Assembly: GCF_014596565.1 (NCBI RefSeq)
Contig: NZ_NOIN01000003.1
Coordinates: 558,001-622,000 of the forward strand
Length of the DNA stretch: 64,000 nt
Origin: Pseudomonas sp. PSB18
GTDB lineage: Bacteria; Pseudomonadota; Gammaproteobacteria; Pseudomonadales; Pseudomonadaceae
Direction: 5' to 3'
Positions 1 through 7,768 of the stretch are shown here, in pieces; position 1 is the stretch's first letter; each line of letters starts with the position of its first letter. The translations under genes were made by a program, and so were the position numbers. The notes under the pieces were generated by a model, which saw only the letters and a list, made by a program, of their open reading frames with translations, did no database searches and had not been told where the DNA came from.

Positions 1-402
1 AAGATCACCGAAAAATGGCAAGTGTTCGCCGGCTACAGCTACCTGGACAGCGAACAGGTCGATGGCGGCCCGTTGAGCACCACCGACGGCAATGAGCTGC
101 CGAACACGCCGAAGAACAGCGCCAGCGTCTGGACCACTTACGCGCTCACCTCGAAGCTGACCATCGGCGGCGGCGCCTTCTATGTCGACGACGTGTTCGG
201 CAGCGTGGCCAATACCACCATGGTCGACTCCTACGTGCGCTACGACGCCATGGCCAACTACAAGGTCAGCAAGCACCTCGACCTGCAACTCAACGTGCAG
301 AACCTGACGAACGAAACCTACTACGACAAAGCGTTCTCGACCCATTTCGCCAACCAGGCGGCGGGGCGTACGGCGCTGTTGAGCACCAACTTCCATTTCT
401 GA
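1..402 (+). CDS. TonB-dependent siderophore receptor, C-terminal end (partial)
   Basis: This is the last 133 residues of an outer-membrane receptor whose 5' part lies before the window. The reading frame is open from base 1. The protein shows the alternating strand pattern of a beta-barrel, the NVQNLTNETYYDKAF segment typical of the final strands of siderophore receptors, and a terminal phenylalanine, the signal recognised by the Bam machinery. Family knowledge says it would import a ferric siderophore using TonB energy. The next gene encodes a PepSY/flavodoxin reductase, a partner often found beside ferric-siderophore receptors. The substrate cannot be told from this fragment. Confidence 0.9.
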   Translation, partial: KITEKWQVFAGYSYLDSEQVDGGPLSTTDGNELPNTPKNSASVWTTYALTSKLTIGGGAFYVDDVFGSVANTTMVDSYVRYDAMANYKVSKHLDLQLNVQNLTNETYYDKAFSTHFANQAAGRTALLSTNFHF

Positions 403-432
403 TCGGAAATGGCTGGGGCCGTGATGCGGTCA

Positions 433-526
433 CCTGTGGGAGCGAGCCTGCTCGCGAAAGCGTTGGATCAGTCGACACTAATACTGTCTGACACACCGCC
501 TTCGCGAGCAGGCTCGCTCCCACAGG
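433..526. repeat. REP doublet (REPIN), copy 1
   Basis: Two inverted arms of about 30 bases face each other (433-462 and 497-526). Each carries the core GGAGCGAGCCTGCTCGCG, and the arms differ at one position. The spacer is about 34 bases. This is the REP family of fluorescent pseudomonads, lying between the receptor and its terminator. Confidence 0.92.
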
Positions 527-554
527 GTTGATTTCGACATCACTGACCGTACGC

Positions 555-589
555 AAAAGCCCCGCTCATCTTTTATGAGCGGGGCTTTT
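555..589 (+). terminator. Rho-independent terminator after the TonB receptor
   Basis: A perfect 15-base stem (555-569 with 575-589) is GC-rich in its centre and ends in a T run. It probably ends receptor transcription, and the reductase gene downstream would then need its own promoter. Confidence 0.8.
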
Positions 590-670
590 ATGTGTGTTTA
601 TGAATGCTTCTCGATAACACACGGCATAATGCACGCCGTGATGAACCGTAATGAATGAAAGGCGGGCGAC

Positions 671-3196
671 GTGTTGAAGAAAACCCTGTTCCAGTTGCAC
701 TGGTTTTTCGGCATCAGTGCCGGGCTGGTCCTGGCGTTTATGGGCATTACCGGTGCGGCGGTGTCGTTCCAGGACGAGATCCTGCGGGCGCTGAACCCAC
801 AGGTGCTGACGGTGGAGAAACAACCGGCCGGTGTCCTGCCACCCGCCGAACTGGTGGAACAGATCGAGGCCACCGCCGGTAAAACCGTCGCCATGCTCTG
901 GGTCGAGACCGACAGCGGCAATGCCGCACGGGCGATCTTCGCCGCGCCGCCCGGGGAGAAGCGCGGGGCCATGCGCTACTTCAACCCGTACAACGCTCAA
1001 TTCATGGGCGATGTGGTGGGCCAGGACTTCTTCGGCCTGCTGCTCAAGCTGCACCGCATCCTGGCCCTGGAGGACGTGGGCCGGCAGATCACCGGGGCCT
1101 GCACGTTGATCCTGGTGTTTTTCTGCCTGTCCGGGTTGTACCTGCGTTGGCCGCGCCAGTGGAAGAGCTGGCGTGCCTGGCTGACCCTCGACTGGCAGAA
1201 GAAAGGCCGCAGTTTCAACTGGGATTTGCATTCGGTGGCCGGCACCTGGTGCCTGGCGTTCTACCTGTTGGCGGCCCTGACCGGGCTGACTTGGTCCTAC
1301 GATTGGTACAACAAAGGCGTGACCCGCCTGCTCTCCGACTCACCGAAGCAAGAACGTGTGCGCAACCGCGGCCCCGCGCCTGACGGCCCGCCGCCGGTGG
1401 TCGATTACCGGGCCATGTGGAGCAGCATCTACAGCGCCGCCGGCCCGGACCTGGCGTCCTATAATGTGCGCCTGCCGCCGGTGGCCGGGCAACCGGCGAC
1501 GGTGTTCTACCTGTTGAAGCATTCGCCCCATGACCGGGCACTGAACCAGATCGTCCTCGACCCGGCCACCGGCGTTGTCAGCCAACACAGTCGCTACAGC
1601 GACAAGAGCCTCAAGGCGCAACTGCTGACCAGCGTTTATGCCTTGCATGTAGGAAGTTACTTCGGCCTGATCGGGCGGATCCTGGTGACGGTGGCGGCGC
1701 TGACCATGCCACTGTTCTTCATCACCGGTTGGTTGTTGTACCTGGATCGTCGCCGCAAGAAACGTCAAGTCCGGCAAGCGCGCCAGGGGTTGGCGGCCAG
1801 CCACGGCGACGCGCCCGCGTGGCTGATCGGCTTCGCCAGCCAGAGCGGCTTTGCCGAACAGTTGGCGTGGCAGACCGCCGGCCAGCTCCAGGCCGCCGGT
1901 CTGCCGGTGAATGTCCAGCCACTGGCCGGCGTCAGCGAGCAGGACCTGAGCAACTCCACCCATGCCTTGTTTGTGGTCAGTACCTTTGGCGACGGCGAAG
2001 GGCCGGACAGCGCCCGGGGTTTCGAGCGCAAGGTACTGGGCCGCCCCCTGGGCCTGGAGCGCCTGCAATATGCGGTGCTGGGCCTGGGCGACCGGCAGTA
2101 CGACAACTTCTGCGGTTTCGCCCGACGCCTGCACAGCTGGCTGGCGGAGCATGGCGGCAAGACCCTGTTCGCCCCGGTGGAAGTCGACAGCGGCGACCCT
2201 TACGCCTTGCGTCATTGGCAACAGCAACTGGCCGAACTGACCGGGCAGGCGCCGGCGGACACCTGGAAAGCCCCCGATTTCGAACATTGGACGCTCAACC
2301 AGCGCACCTTGCTCAACCCCGACAGCAGTGGTTCGGGCGTGTACCTGCTCGGCCTCAGCGCCCCTGGGCCAAGCAGCTGGCTGGCCGGCGACCTGGTGGA
2401 AATACTGCCACGCAACGACCTGCTGGCCATCGAGCACTTTCTCGAGGGCCTGGGTATCGCCGGCAACGCTCGCGTCCAGGTCGACGGCTTGCCGCAAAGC
2501 CTGGAGCAGGCCTTGACGATCCGCCAGTTGCCGGAAAACCGCGCCCATCTGGTGGGCCTGCATGCCCAGGCGCTGCTGGACGCGCTGGCCCCGCTGGCGC
2601 CGCGTGAATATTCCATCGCCTCGATCCCGGCCGATGGCATGCTGGAGCTGATCGTGCGCCAGGAACGCCATGCCGATGGCAGCCTGGGCATCGGCTCCGG
2701 CTGGCTCACCGAATATGCCCCGCTGGGCAGTGCCATCAGCCTGCGGGTACGGCGCAACAGCGGCTTCCACCTGCCACCCCAGGGCGTGCCGATGATCCTG
2801 CTAGGCAACGGCACCGGACTGGCAGGGCTGCGCAGCTTGCTCAAGGCCCGTGTCGCCGAAGGCCCGCAACGCAACTGGCTGCTGTTTGGCGAGCGCCAGC
2901 GCGAGCATGATTTCCATTGCCGCGATGAGCTTCAGGAATGGGTCACCTCCGGCGACCTGGAACGCCTGGACCTGGCGTTCTCTCGGGATCAGCAACAGAA
3001 AATCTACGTCCAGGACCGCCTGCGCGAATCCGCTGCACTGCTCAAGCAATGGCTGGCTGACGGCGCAGTGATTTATGTCTGCGGTAGCTTGCAGGGCATG
3101 GCGTCGGGGGTAGATCAGGTGCTCAACGACGTGCTGGGGGCCGAGGAAGTGGAGCGATTGATCGAGCAGGGGCGCTATCGGCGAGACGTTTACTGA
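671..3196 (+). CDS. PepSY-associated membrane / flavodoxin / NADPH-flavin reductase fusion
   Basis: This 841-residue protein joins a four-helix PepSY-type membrane half to a CysJ-like reductase half. Membrane segments lie near residues 13-37, 130-155, 188-210 and 330-362. Histidines at their edges (H10 in FQLHWFFG, then [27 protein letters not shown]) could bind haem. A flavodoxin domain begins near 383 (IGFASQSG), FAD binding is at REYSIAS near 644, and NADPH binding is at GNGTGLAG near 712 and YVCGS near 801. Electrons would pass from NADPH through FAD and FMN to membrane haem, and then probably to ferric siderophore in the periplasm. The start is GTG 671, preceded by AAAGGCGGG. The neighbouring TonB receptor supports an iron-release role. 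The exact substrate is inferred. Confidence 0.88.
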   Translation: MLKKTLFQLHWFFGISAGLVLAFMGITGAAVSFQDEILRALNPQVLTVEKQPAGVLPPAELVEQIEATAGKTVAMLWVETDSGNAARAIFAAPPGEKRGAMRYFNPYNAQFMGDVVGQDFFGLLLKLHRILALEDVGRQITGACTLILVFFCLSGLYLRWPRQWKSWRAWLTLDWQKKGRSFNWDLHSVAGTWCLAFYLLAALTGLTWSYDWYNKGVTRLLSDSPKQERVRNRGPAPDGPPPVVDYRAMWSSIYSAAGPDLASYNVRLPPVAGQPATVFYLLKHSPHDRALNQIVLDPATGVVSQHSRYSDKSLKAQLLTSVYALHVGSYFGLIGRILVTVAALTMPLFFITGWLLYLDRRRKKRQVRQARQGLAASHGDAPAWLIGFASQSGFAEQLAWQTAGQLQAAGLPVNVQPLAGVSEQDLSNSTHALFVVSTFGDGEGPDSARGFERKVLGRPLGLERLQYAVLGLGDRQYDNFCGFARRLHSWLAEHGGKTLFAPVEVDSGDPYALRHWQQQLAELTGQAPADTWKAPDFEHWTLNQRTLLNPDSSGSGVYLLGLSAPGPSSWLAGDLVEILPRNDLLAIEHFLEGLGIAGNARVQVDGLPQSLEQALTIRQLPENRAHLVGLHAQALLDALAPLAPREYSIASIPADGMLELIVRQERHADGSLGIGSGWLTEYAPLGSAISLRVRRNSGFHLPPQGVPMILLGNGTGLAGLRSLLKARVAEGPQRNWLLFGERQREHDFHCRDELQEWVTSGDLERLDLAFSRDQQQKIYVQDRLRESAALLKQWLADGAVIYVCGSLQGMASGVDQVLNDVLGAEEVERLIEQGRYRRDVY

Positions 3197-3212
3197 CAAT
3201 CCTGTTCTCCTT

Positions 3213-3300
3213 TGTGGGAGCGAGCCTGCTCGCGATAGCGGTGCATCAGACAGCATCTTTGTCGCTGACACACCGCATCGCGAGCAGGCTCGCTCCCACA
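3213..3300. repeat. REP doublet (REPIN), copy 2
   Basis: Inverted REP arms with core GGAGCGAGCCTGCTCGCG lie in the space between two convergent genes, immediately after the reductase stop codon. Confidence 0.92.
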
Positions 3301-3323
3301 GGGGAAATGTTTGCGGCAGGAAT

Positions 3324-4865
3324 TCACACCGGCTGCAGCTTCTTCTCGAACACCGCCACCCCCTCCAGATCCCGCAACACCACATTCATCTCCCCGCTCT
3401 GCCCGTCGATGTTCACCTCGCCGAAAAATTGATAGCCGGCAAACGGCGAGGTGTTCTGGGTCGGTGGGGCTTTCTGGAACACCACTTCGGGGCCGAAGGT
3501 CTTGTCCAGCACGTTGGGCCCGAAACTGCCGGCGTTCAGCGGCCCGGCGACAAACTCCCAGAACGGCTCGAACTCCTGGAACGCGGCCTGTTCCGGGTGG
3601 TAGTGGTGGGCGGCGCAATAGTGGACATCGGCGGTGAGCCAGACGTAGTTGCGTACCTGATGCTTGCGCAGGTAGCCGAGCAGTTCGGCAATTTCCACTT
3701 CGCGGCCCTGGGCCTGGCCCGGGTCACCGTTGGCGACGGCTTCCCAGCGTGGCACACCGGGGCTGACCTCGCCGTCGGGCACACCCAGGCCGATGGGCAT
3801 GTCGGCAGCGATGACTTTCCATTGGGCCCGGGATTGCTTCAACTCGCGCTTGAGCCAATTCAACTGCTCGCGACCGAGGAAGGGCTTGGCCGCGCCGAGG
3901 TTGGCGTCATTGGCTTCGCGATAGCTGCGCATGTCGAGCACGAACACATCCAGCATCGGTCCATAGGCGAGCTTGCGATAGATCCGCCCGCCGCCATCGG
4001 CCTTCTGCAAGCGCATCGGCGCATATTCCAGCCAGGCTTGTCGCGCACGGCCAACCAGGGTGCCGATATCCTTGGTCTGGTAGCGCTCGTCCAACTGCTT
4101 GCCCGGCGACCAGTTATTGACCACCTCGTGGTCGTCCCACTGCCAGATCTGCGGCACCTCGGCGTTGAAACGCCGCACGTTCTCGTCCATCAGGTTGTAG
4201 CGATAGTTGCCACGATACTCGTCCAGCGTCTCGGCGACCTTGCTCTTGGCTTCGGTGGTGAGGTTGCGCCAGATGCGCCCGCCTTCCGTGGTGATCTGAG
4301 CCGGCACCGGGCCGTCAGCGTAGATCGTGTCGCCGCTGTGGAGGAAGAAGTCCGGCAGGCGCAGGCGCATGGCTTCGTAGATGCGCATGCCGCCGAGGTC
4401 CGGGTTGATCCCGAAGCCCTGGCCGACGGTGTCGCCGCTCCAGACAAAACGGATGTTGCGCTTGAACTGCGGTGCGCTGCGCAGATGGCCCAACCAGGGC
4501 TCGCTGGCAACGCCACTCCGGGCGTCTTCAAAATGGACGCGGTAGAAAATTGCCTGGTCGCGCGGCAAGCCGGCGAGTTCGACCCGGGCGGTGAAGTCGC
4601 TGCGGCTGTCGGCCAGCGGCGAGACAACGCGCCGGGGGTTGAGGAAGCGGCTGCGGGTGTCCCACTCCACCACCATTCGCGCCGGGCGGTCGCTGCGACT
4701 CCAGATCATCACCCGGTCGCCCTGCAAGTCACCTGACTGCACACCATCGGTCAGTACCGGCCGATCCTTGACCGAGGCAATCACCGCTGGCGCCAACCCC
4801 GGCAACAACAACCCCGCCCCCACGGCCTGCATCACACGGCGACGGCCCAGGTCGAATTCACTCAT
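3324..4865 (-). CDS. phoD: PhoD-family alkaline phosphatase / phosphodiesterase, Tat-exported
   Basis: This 513-residue protein has a twin-arginine leader (GRRRVMQAVGAG, residues 7-18), so it is probably exported folded to the periplasm. The rest matches the PhoD metallophosphatase family: an N-terminal beta domain, then a catalytic domain with HSGDTIYADGP, QIWQWDDHEVVNNW, and the late motif WLTADVHYCAAHHY. These Asp, Asn and His residues are the expected metal ligands. Known members bind Ca and Fe and cleave phosphate mono- and diesters, usually under phosphate starvation. I saw no clear Pho box upstream. It is a single-gene unit flanked by REP doublets on both sides. Confidence 0.9.
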   Translation of the reverse strand: MSEFDLGRRRVMQAVGAGLLLPGLAPAVIASVKDRPVLTDGVQSGDLQGDRVMIWSRSDRPARMVVEWDTRSRFLNPRRVVSPLADSRSDFTARVELAGLPRDQAIFYRVHFEDARSGVASEPWLGHLRSAPQFKRNIRFVWSGDTVGQGFGINPDLGGMRIYEAMRLRLPDFFLHSGDTIYADGPVPAQITTEGGRIWRNLTTEAKSKVAETLDEYRGNYRYNLMDENVRRFNAEVPQIWQWDDHEVVNNWSPGKQLDERYQTKDIGTLVGRARQAWLEYAPMRLQKADGGGRIYRKLAYGPMLDVFVLDMRSYREANDANLGAAKPFLGREQLNWLKRELKQSRAQWKVIAADMPIGLGVPDGEVSPGVPRWEAVANGDPGQAQGREVEIAELLGYLRKHQVRNYVWLTADVHYCAAHHYHPEQAAFQEFEPFWEFVAGPLNAGSFGPNVLDKTFGPEVVFQKAPPTQNTSPFAGYQFFGEVNIDGQSGEMNVVLRDLEGVAVFEKKLQPV

Positions 4866-4934
4866 GGTGTTCCTCCCAAATGGGAAAACTAGAACATGCT
4901 CGTGTTAATCGTTTGTGAACGTTGCAAAAAACAT

Positions 4935-5024
4935 TGTGGGAGCGAGCCTGCTCGCGATTGCGGAGTGTCAGATAACAAAGTTGTTGGCTGATACACCGCT
5001 ATCGCGAGCAGGCTCGCTCCCACA
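4935..5024. repeat. REP doublet (REPIN), copy 3
   Basis: Inverted REP arms occupy most of the gap between the phoD start and the fruA stop. The core sequence is the same as in copies 1 and 2. Confidence 0.92.
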
Positions 5025-5051
5025 GGGGACTTCATTGTTTCAGGAAACGGC

Positions 5052-6812
5052 TCAGGCCTTGGCAGGCTCCAACGCCATCTCGACTTCCTCCGGCCGCTTG
5101 AGCAGCGCATACGCCACCGCCGTCAACAGGCTGCCCGCCACGATCGCCAGCAAGTACAGCAATGCATGGTTGATGGCGTTGGGGATCAGCATCACGAACA
5201 GTCCGCCGTGGGGCGCCATGAGTTTGCAGCCGAAGTACATCGACAGCGCACCGGTCAGCGCACCACCGGCGATGCTGGCCGGGATCACCCGCAGCGGGTC
5301 CTTCGCCGCGAACGGAATCGCGCCTTCGGAAATGAAGCACAGCCCCAGCACCAAGGCCGCCTTACCGGCCTCGCGCTCGGTCTGGGCAAACTTGCGCCGG
5401 GCGATGAAGGTGGCGATACCCAGGCCAATCGGCGGCACCATGCCGGCGGCCATGGTCGCGGCCATCGGCGCGTAACTCTGCGACGCCAGCAGCCCCACCG
5501 AAAACGCATAAGCGGCCTTGTTGATCGGGCCTCCGAGGTCGACACACATCATCGCCCCCAGCAGCACACCCAACAGAATCGCATTGGTGGTGCCCATGCT
5601 GTCGAGGAAATGGGTCAATCCTTCGAGCATGCCCGCCACCGGCTTGCCCACCACATAGATCATCACCAGCCCGGTGAACAGGCTCGCCAGCAACGGGATG
5701 ATCAGGATCGGCTTCAGCGCTTCCAGACTCTGTGGCAGACGTGCGTAACGGTTGATCGCCTTGGCCGCGTAACCGGCCAGGAAGCCGGCGATGATCCCGC
5801 CGATGAACCCGGCGCCCAGGGTGCTCGCCAGCATCCCGCCGATCATCCCCGGCGCGAGGCCCGGACGGTCGGCAATGGAATAGGCGATGTAACCGGCCAG
5901 CAACGGCACCATCAATTTGAACGCGCTTTCGCCGCCGATCTGCATCAGCGCGGCCGCCAACGTGCCAGGCTCCTTGAACGCGGTGATGCCAAACACGAAC
6001 GACAACGCGATCAGCAAACCACCGGCTACCACCATCGGCAGCATGAACGACACGCCAGTCAACAAATGCTTGTAGACGCCGGTCTTCTCCGCCTTGGCCG
6101 GCCCCGCACTGCCACTGGACGCCGTTTCCTGTTGTCCCTCGGCCAAGGCTTTTTTCAGCGTGGCCTCCGCTTGCTTCAAGGCGATGCCCGTGCCGCAGCG
6201 ATAGATCTTTTTGCCAGCAAAACGCTCGGTGGCGACTTCGATATCGGTCGCCAGCAGCACCACGTCCGCATCAGCAATGGCTTGGGGACTCAACGGATTG
6301 CGCGCGCCCACCGAACCCTGGGTTTCCACCTGCAGGTCGTAGCCCAATCGCGTCGCCGCCTGCTGCAATGCCTCGGCCGCCATGAAGGTATGGGCCACGC
6401 CCGTCGGGCACGCGGTGATGGCAACCAGGCGCGGCGCATGTTCGCTCACCGCTGCGGACGATTGCGCAGCAACGGCCGCCTCCTGCTGAACATCCGACGC
6501 CACCAGGACCGCTGCCTCTTCGGCACCACGGCGCAGCACCGAATCGACATCCTGCAGGGCCTGGGCCGGGGTGCTGCGGAAGACCCGCTTGCCGACGAAC
6601 CGCGTCAGATCCACCGGGCCGCTGGCAACCAGCAACACCCACTCGGCGGCTTCAAGGGTGGCCGCCGACAACTGGCGCTCCGGATGGGCCGCGTCATGGA
6701 CTTCGACGCTGGTGCTCCATCCCTGGCGCTGGGCCGCCGCGTCCAGCAGGCGGGCGCACAACACACTGGTGACCATGCCGTTCGGGCAGGCCGTCACAAT
6801 GGCTAATTTCAT
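5052..6812 (-). CDS. fruA: Fructose PTS permease, EIIB'-EIIB-EIIC
   Basis: This 586-residue inner-membrane permease takes up fructose and phosphorylates it to fructose 1-phosphate. Two EIIB-like modules are visible: one starting with VTACPNGMVTS (C9) and one with ITACPTGVAHTF (C135). C135 is the expected phosphocysteine. A linker rich in Ala, Ser and Gly precedes the EIIC membrane domain (about residues 245-575), which carries GGPINKAAYAFS and SEGAIPFAA. It is the last gene of fruBKA, 14 bases after fruK, and should follow the control of the Cra operator at 10764-10775. Confidence 0.96.
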   Translation of the reverse strand: MKLAIVTACPNGMVTSVLCARLLDAAAQRQGWSTSVEVHDAAHPERQLSAATLEAAEWVLLVASGPVDLTRFVGKRVFRSTPAQALQDVDSVLRRGAEEAAVLVASDVQQEAAVAAQSSAAVSEHAPRLVAITACPTGVAHTFMAAEALQQAATRLGYDLQVETQGSVGARNPLSPQAIADADVVLLATDIEVATERFAGKKIYRCGTGIALKQAEATLKKALAEGQQETASSGSAGPAKAEKTGVYKHLLTGVSFMLPMVVAGGLLIALSFVFGITAFKEPGTLAAALMQIGGESAFKLMVPLLAGYIAYSIADRPGLAPGMIGGMLASTLGAGFIGGIIAGFLAGYAAKAINRYARLPQSLEALKPILIIPLLASLFTGLVMIYVVGKPVAGMLEGLTHFLDSMGTTNAILLGVLLGAMMCVDLGGPINKAAYAFSVGLLASQSYAPMAATMAAGMVPPIGLGIATFIARRKFAQTEREAGKAALVLGLCFISEGAIPFAAKDPLRVIPASIAGGALTGALSMYFGCKLMAPHGGLFVMLIPNAINHALLYLLAIVAGSLLTAVAYALLKRPEEVEMALEPAKA

Positions 6813-6826
6813 TCTCGCGAACCCTC

Positions 6827-7768
6827 TTATTGTTCTGTCAGGGGGCGCACGCGCACGCCCTGTTCAAGCGACGCCAGCAGCGCGGTGTCATGGATGCCGA
6901 AACCGATCTGGGTGACCGCCATCGCGGCGATGGCCGTGGCGGTGCGCAGGGTCTGTTCCGGGGTATGCGCACCGAGCAGGCCGTGCAGCATGCCTGCCAG
7001 CAGTGAATCCCCTGCACCCACGGTACTGGCGACGGTGACCTTGGGGGGAGAGGCGTGCAACGCTGAACCGACACTGAACCAGTTCACGCCGTCGGCGCCG
7101 TGGGATATCACCACATGCTCGACACCCTGAGCGTGCAGGCGTTGCGAAGCTTGGGCCTGGGCCTGTTCGGTCACCACATCGCAGCCCAGTGCGTCAGCCA
7201 GTTCCTCGGTGTTCGGCTTGATCAGCCACGGCCCGGCGGCCAACGCGACGCGCAAGGCTTCGCCACTGGTGTCGAGGGCCACCTTCAGGCCGAGGGATTT
7301 CAGGCGCGAGATCAACGCCTGCAACCACAGTGGACTGACACCCCGGGGTAAACTGCCCGCCACCACCACGACATCGTGCCCAGGGGCGATCTGCTCCAGG
7401 CGCGCCAGCAACGCTTGCTGCGCCGCGTCATCGACCCTCGGGCCGGGGCCGTTGAGGTCGGTGATGCGTCCATCCTGCTCGGCCAGCTTGATGTTGCTGC
7501 GGGTGTCCCCGGGCACACGGATAAAGGCGTCGACAAAACCGCGTTGAGCGAACAACGTCTCGAACGCCTGGGCGTTGTCTTCACCCAAAAAGCCGCTGAC
7601 GGTCAGCGTATGCCCCAGGTCGGCCAGCACCTGGGCCACGTTCACACCTTTGCCGGCGGCGTGGCTGTGCATGGCATCGCTGCGGTTGACCTGGCCCGGT
7701 TCCAGGCGCGCCAGTTCCACCGTGAGGTCGAGCGCCGGGTTGAGGGTCAGGGTAAGAATCTTCGCCAT
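6827..7768 (-). CDS. fruK: 1-phosphofructokinase
   Basis: This 313-residue PfkB-family sugar kinase converts fructose 1-phosphate to fructose 1,6-bisphosphate in the cytoplasm. The N-terminal LTLNPALDLTV and the C-terminal GAGDS motif (251-255, with D254 as catalytic base) are intact, and HAAGKGVNVA is the substrate loop. Its start overlaps the fruB stop by one base (TAATG), which suggests translational coupling. By consuming fructose 1-phosphate it also removes the known Cra/FruR effector, so it helps set operon expression. Confidence 0.96.
   Translation of the reverse strand: MAKILTLTLNPALDLTVELARLEPGQVNRSDAMHSHAAGKGVNVAQVLADLGHTLTVSGFLGEDNAQAFETLFAQRGFVDAFIRVPGDTRSNIKLAEQDGRITDLNGPGPRVDDAAQQALLARLEQIAPGHDVVVVAGSLPRGVSPLWLQALISRLKSLGLKVALDTSGEALRVALAAGPWLIKPNTEELADALGCDVVTEQAQAQASQRLHAQGVEHVVISHGADGVNWFSVGSALHASPPKVTVASTVGAGDSLLAGMLHGLLGAHTPEQTLRTATAIAAMAVTQIGFGIHDTALLASLEQGVRVRPLTEQ

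Noticed and set aside
290-556. Short frames through REP doublets with the text VGASLLA
   Set aside because: The same peptide appears at several REP copies, so it is translation of the repeat and not a gene family.
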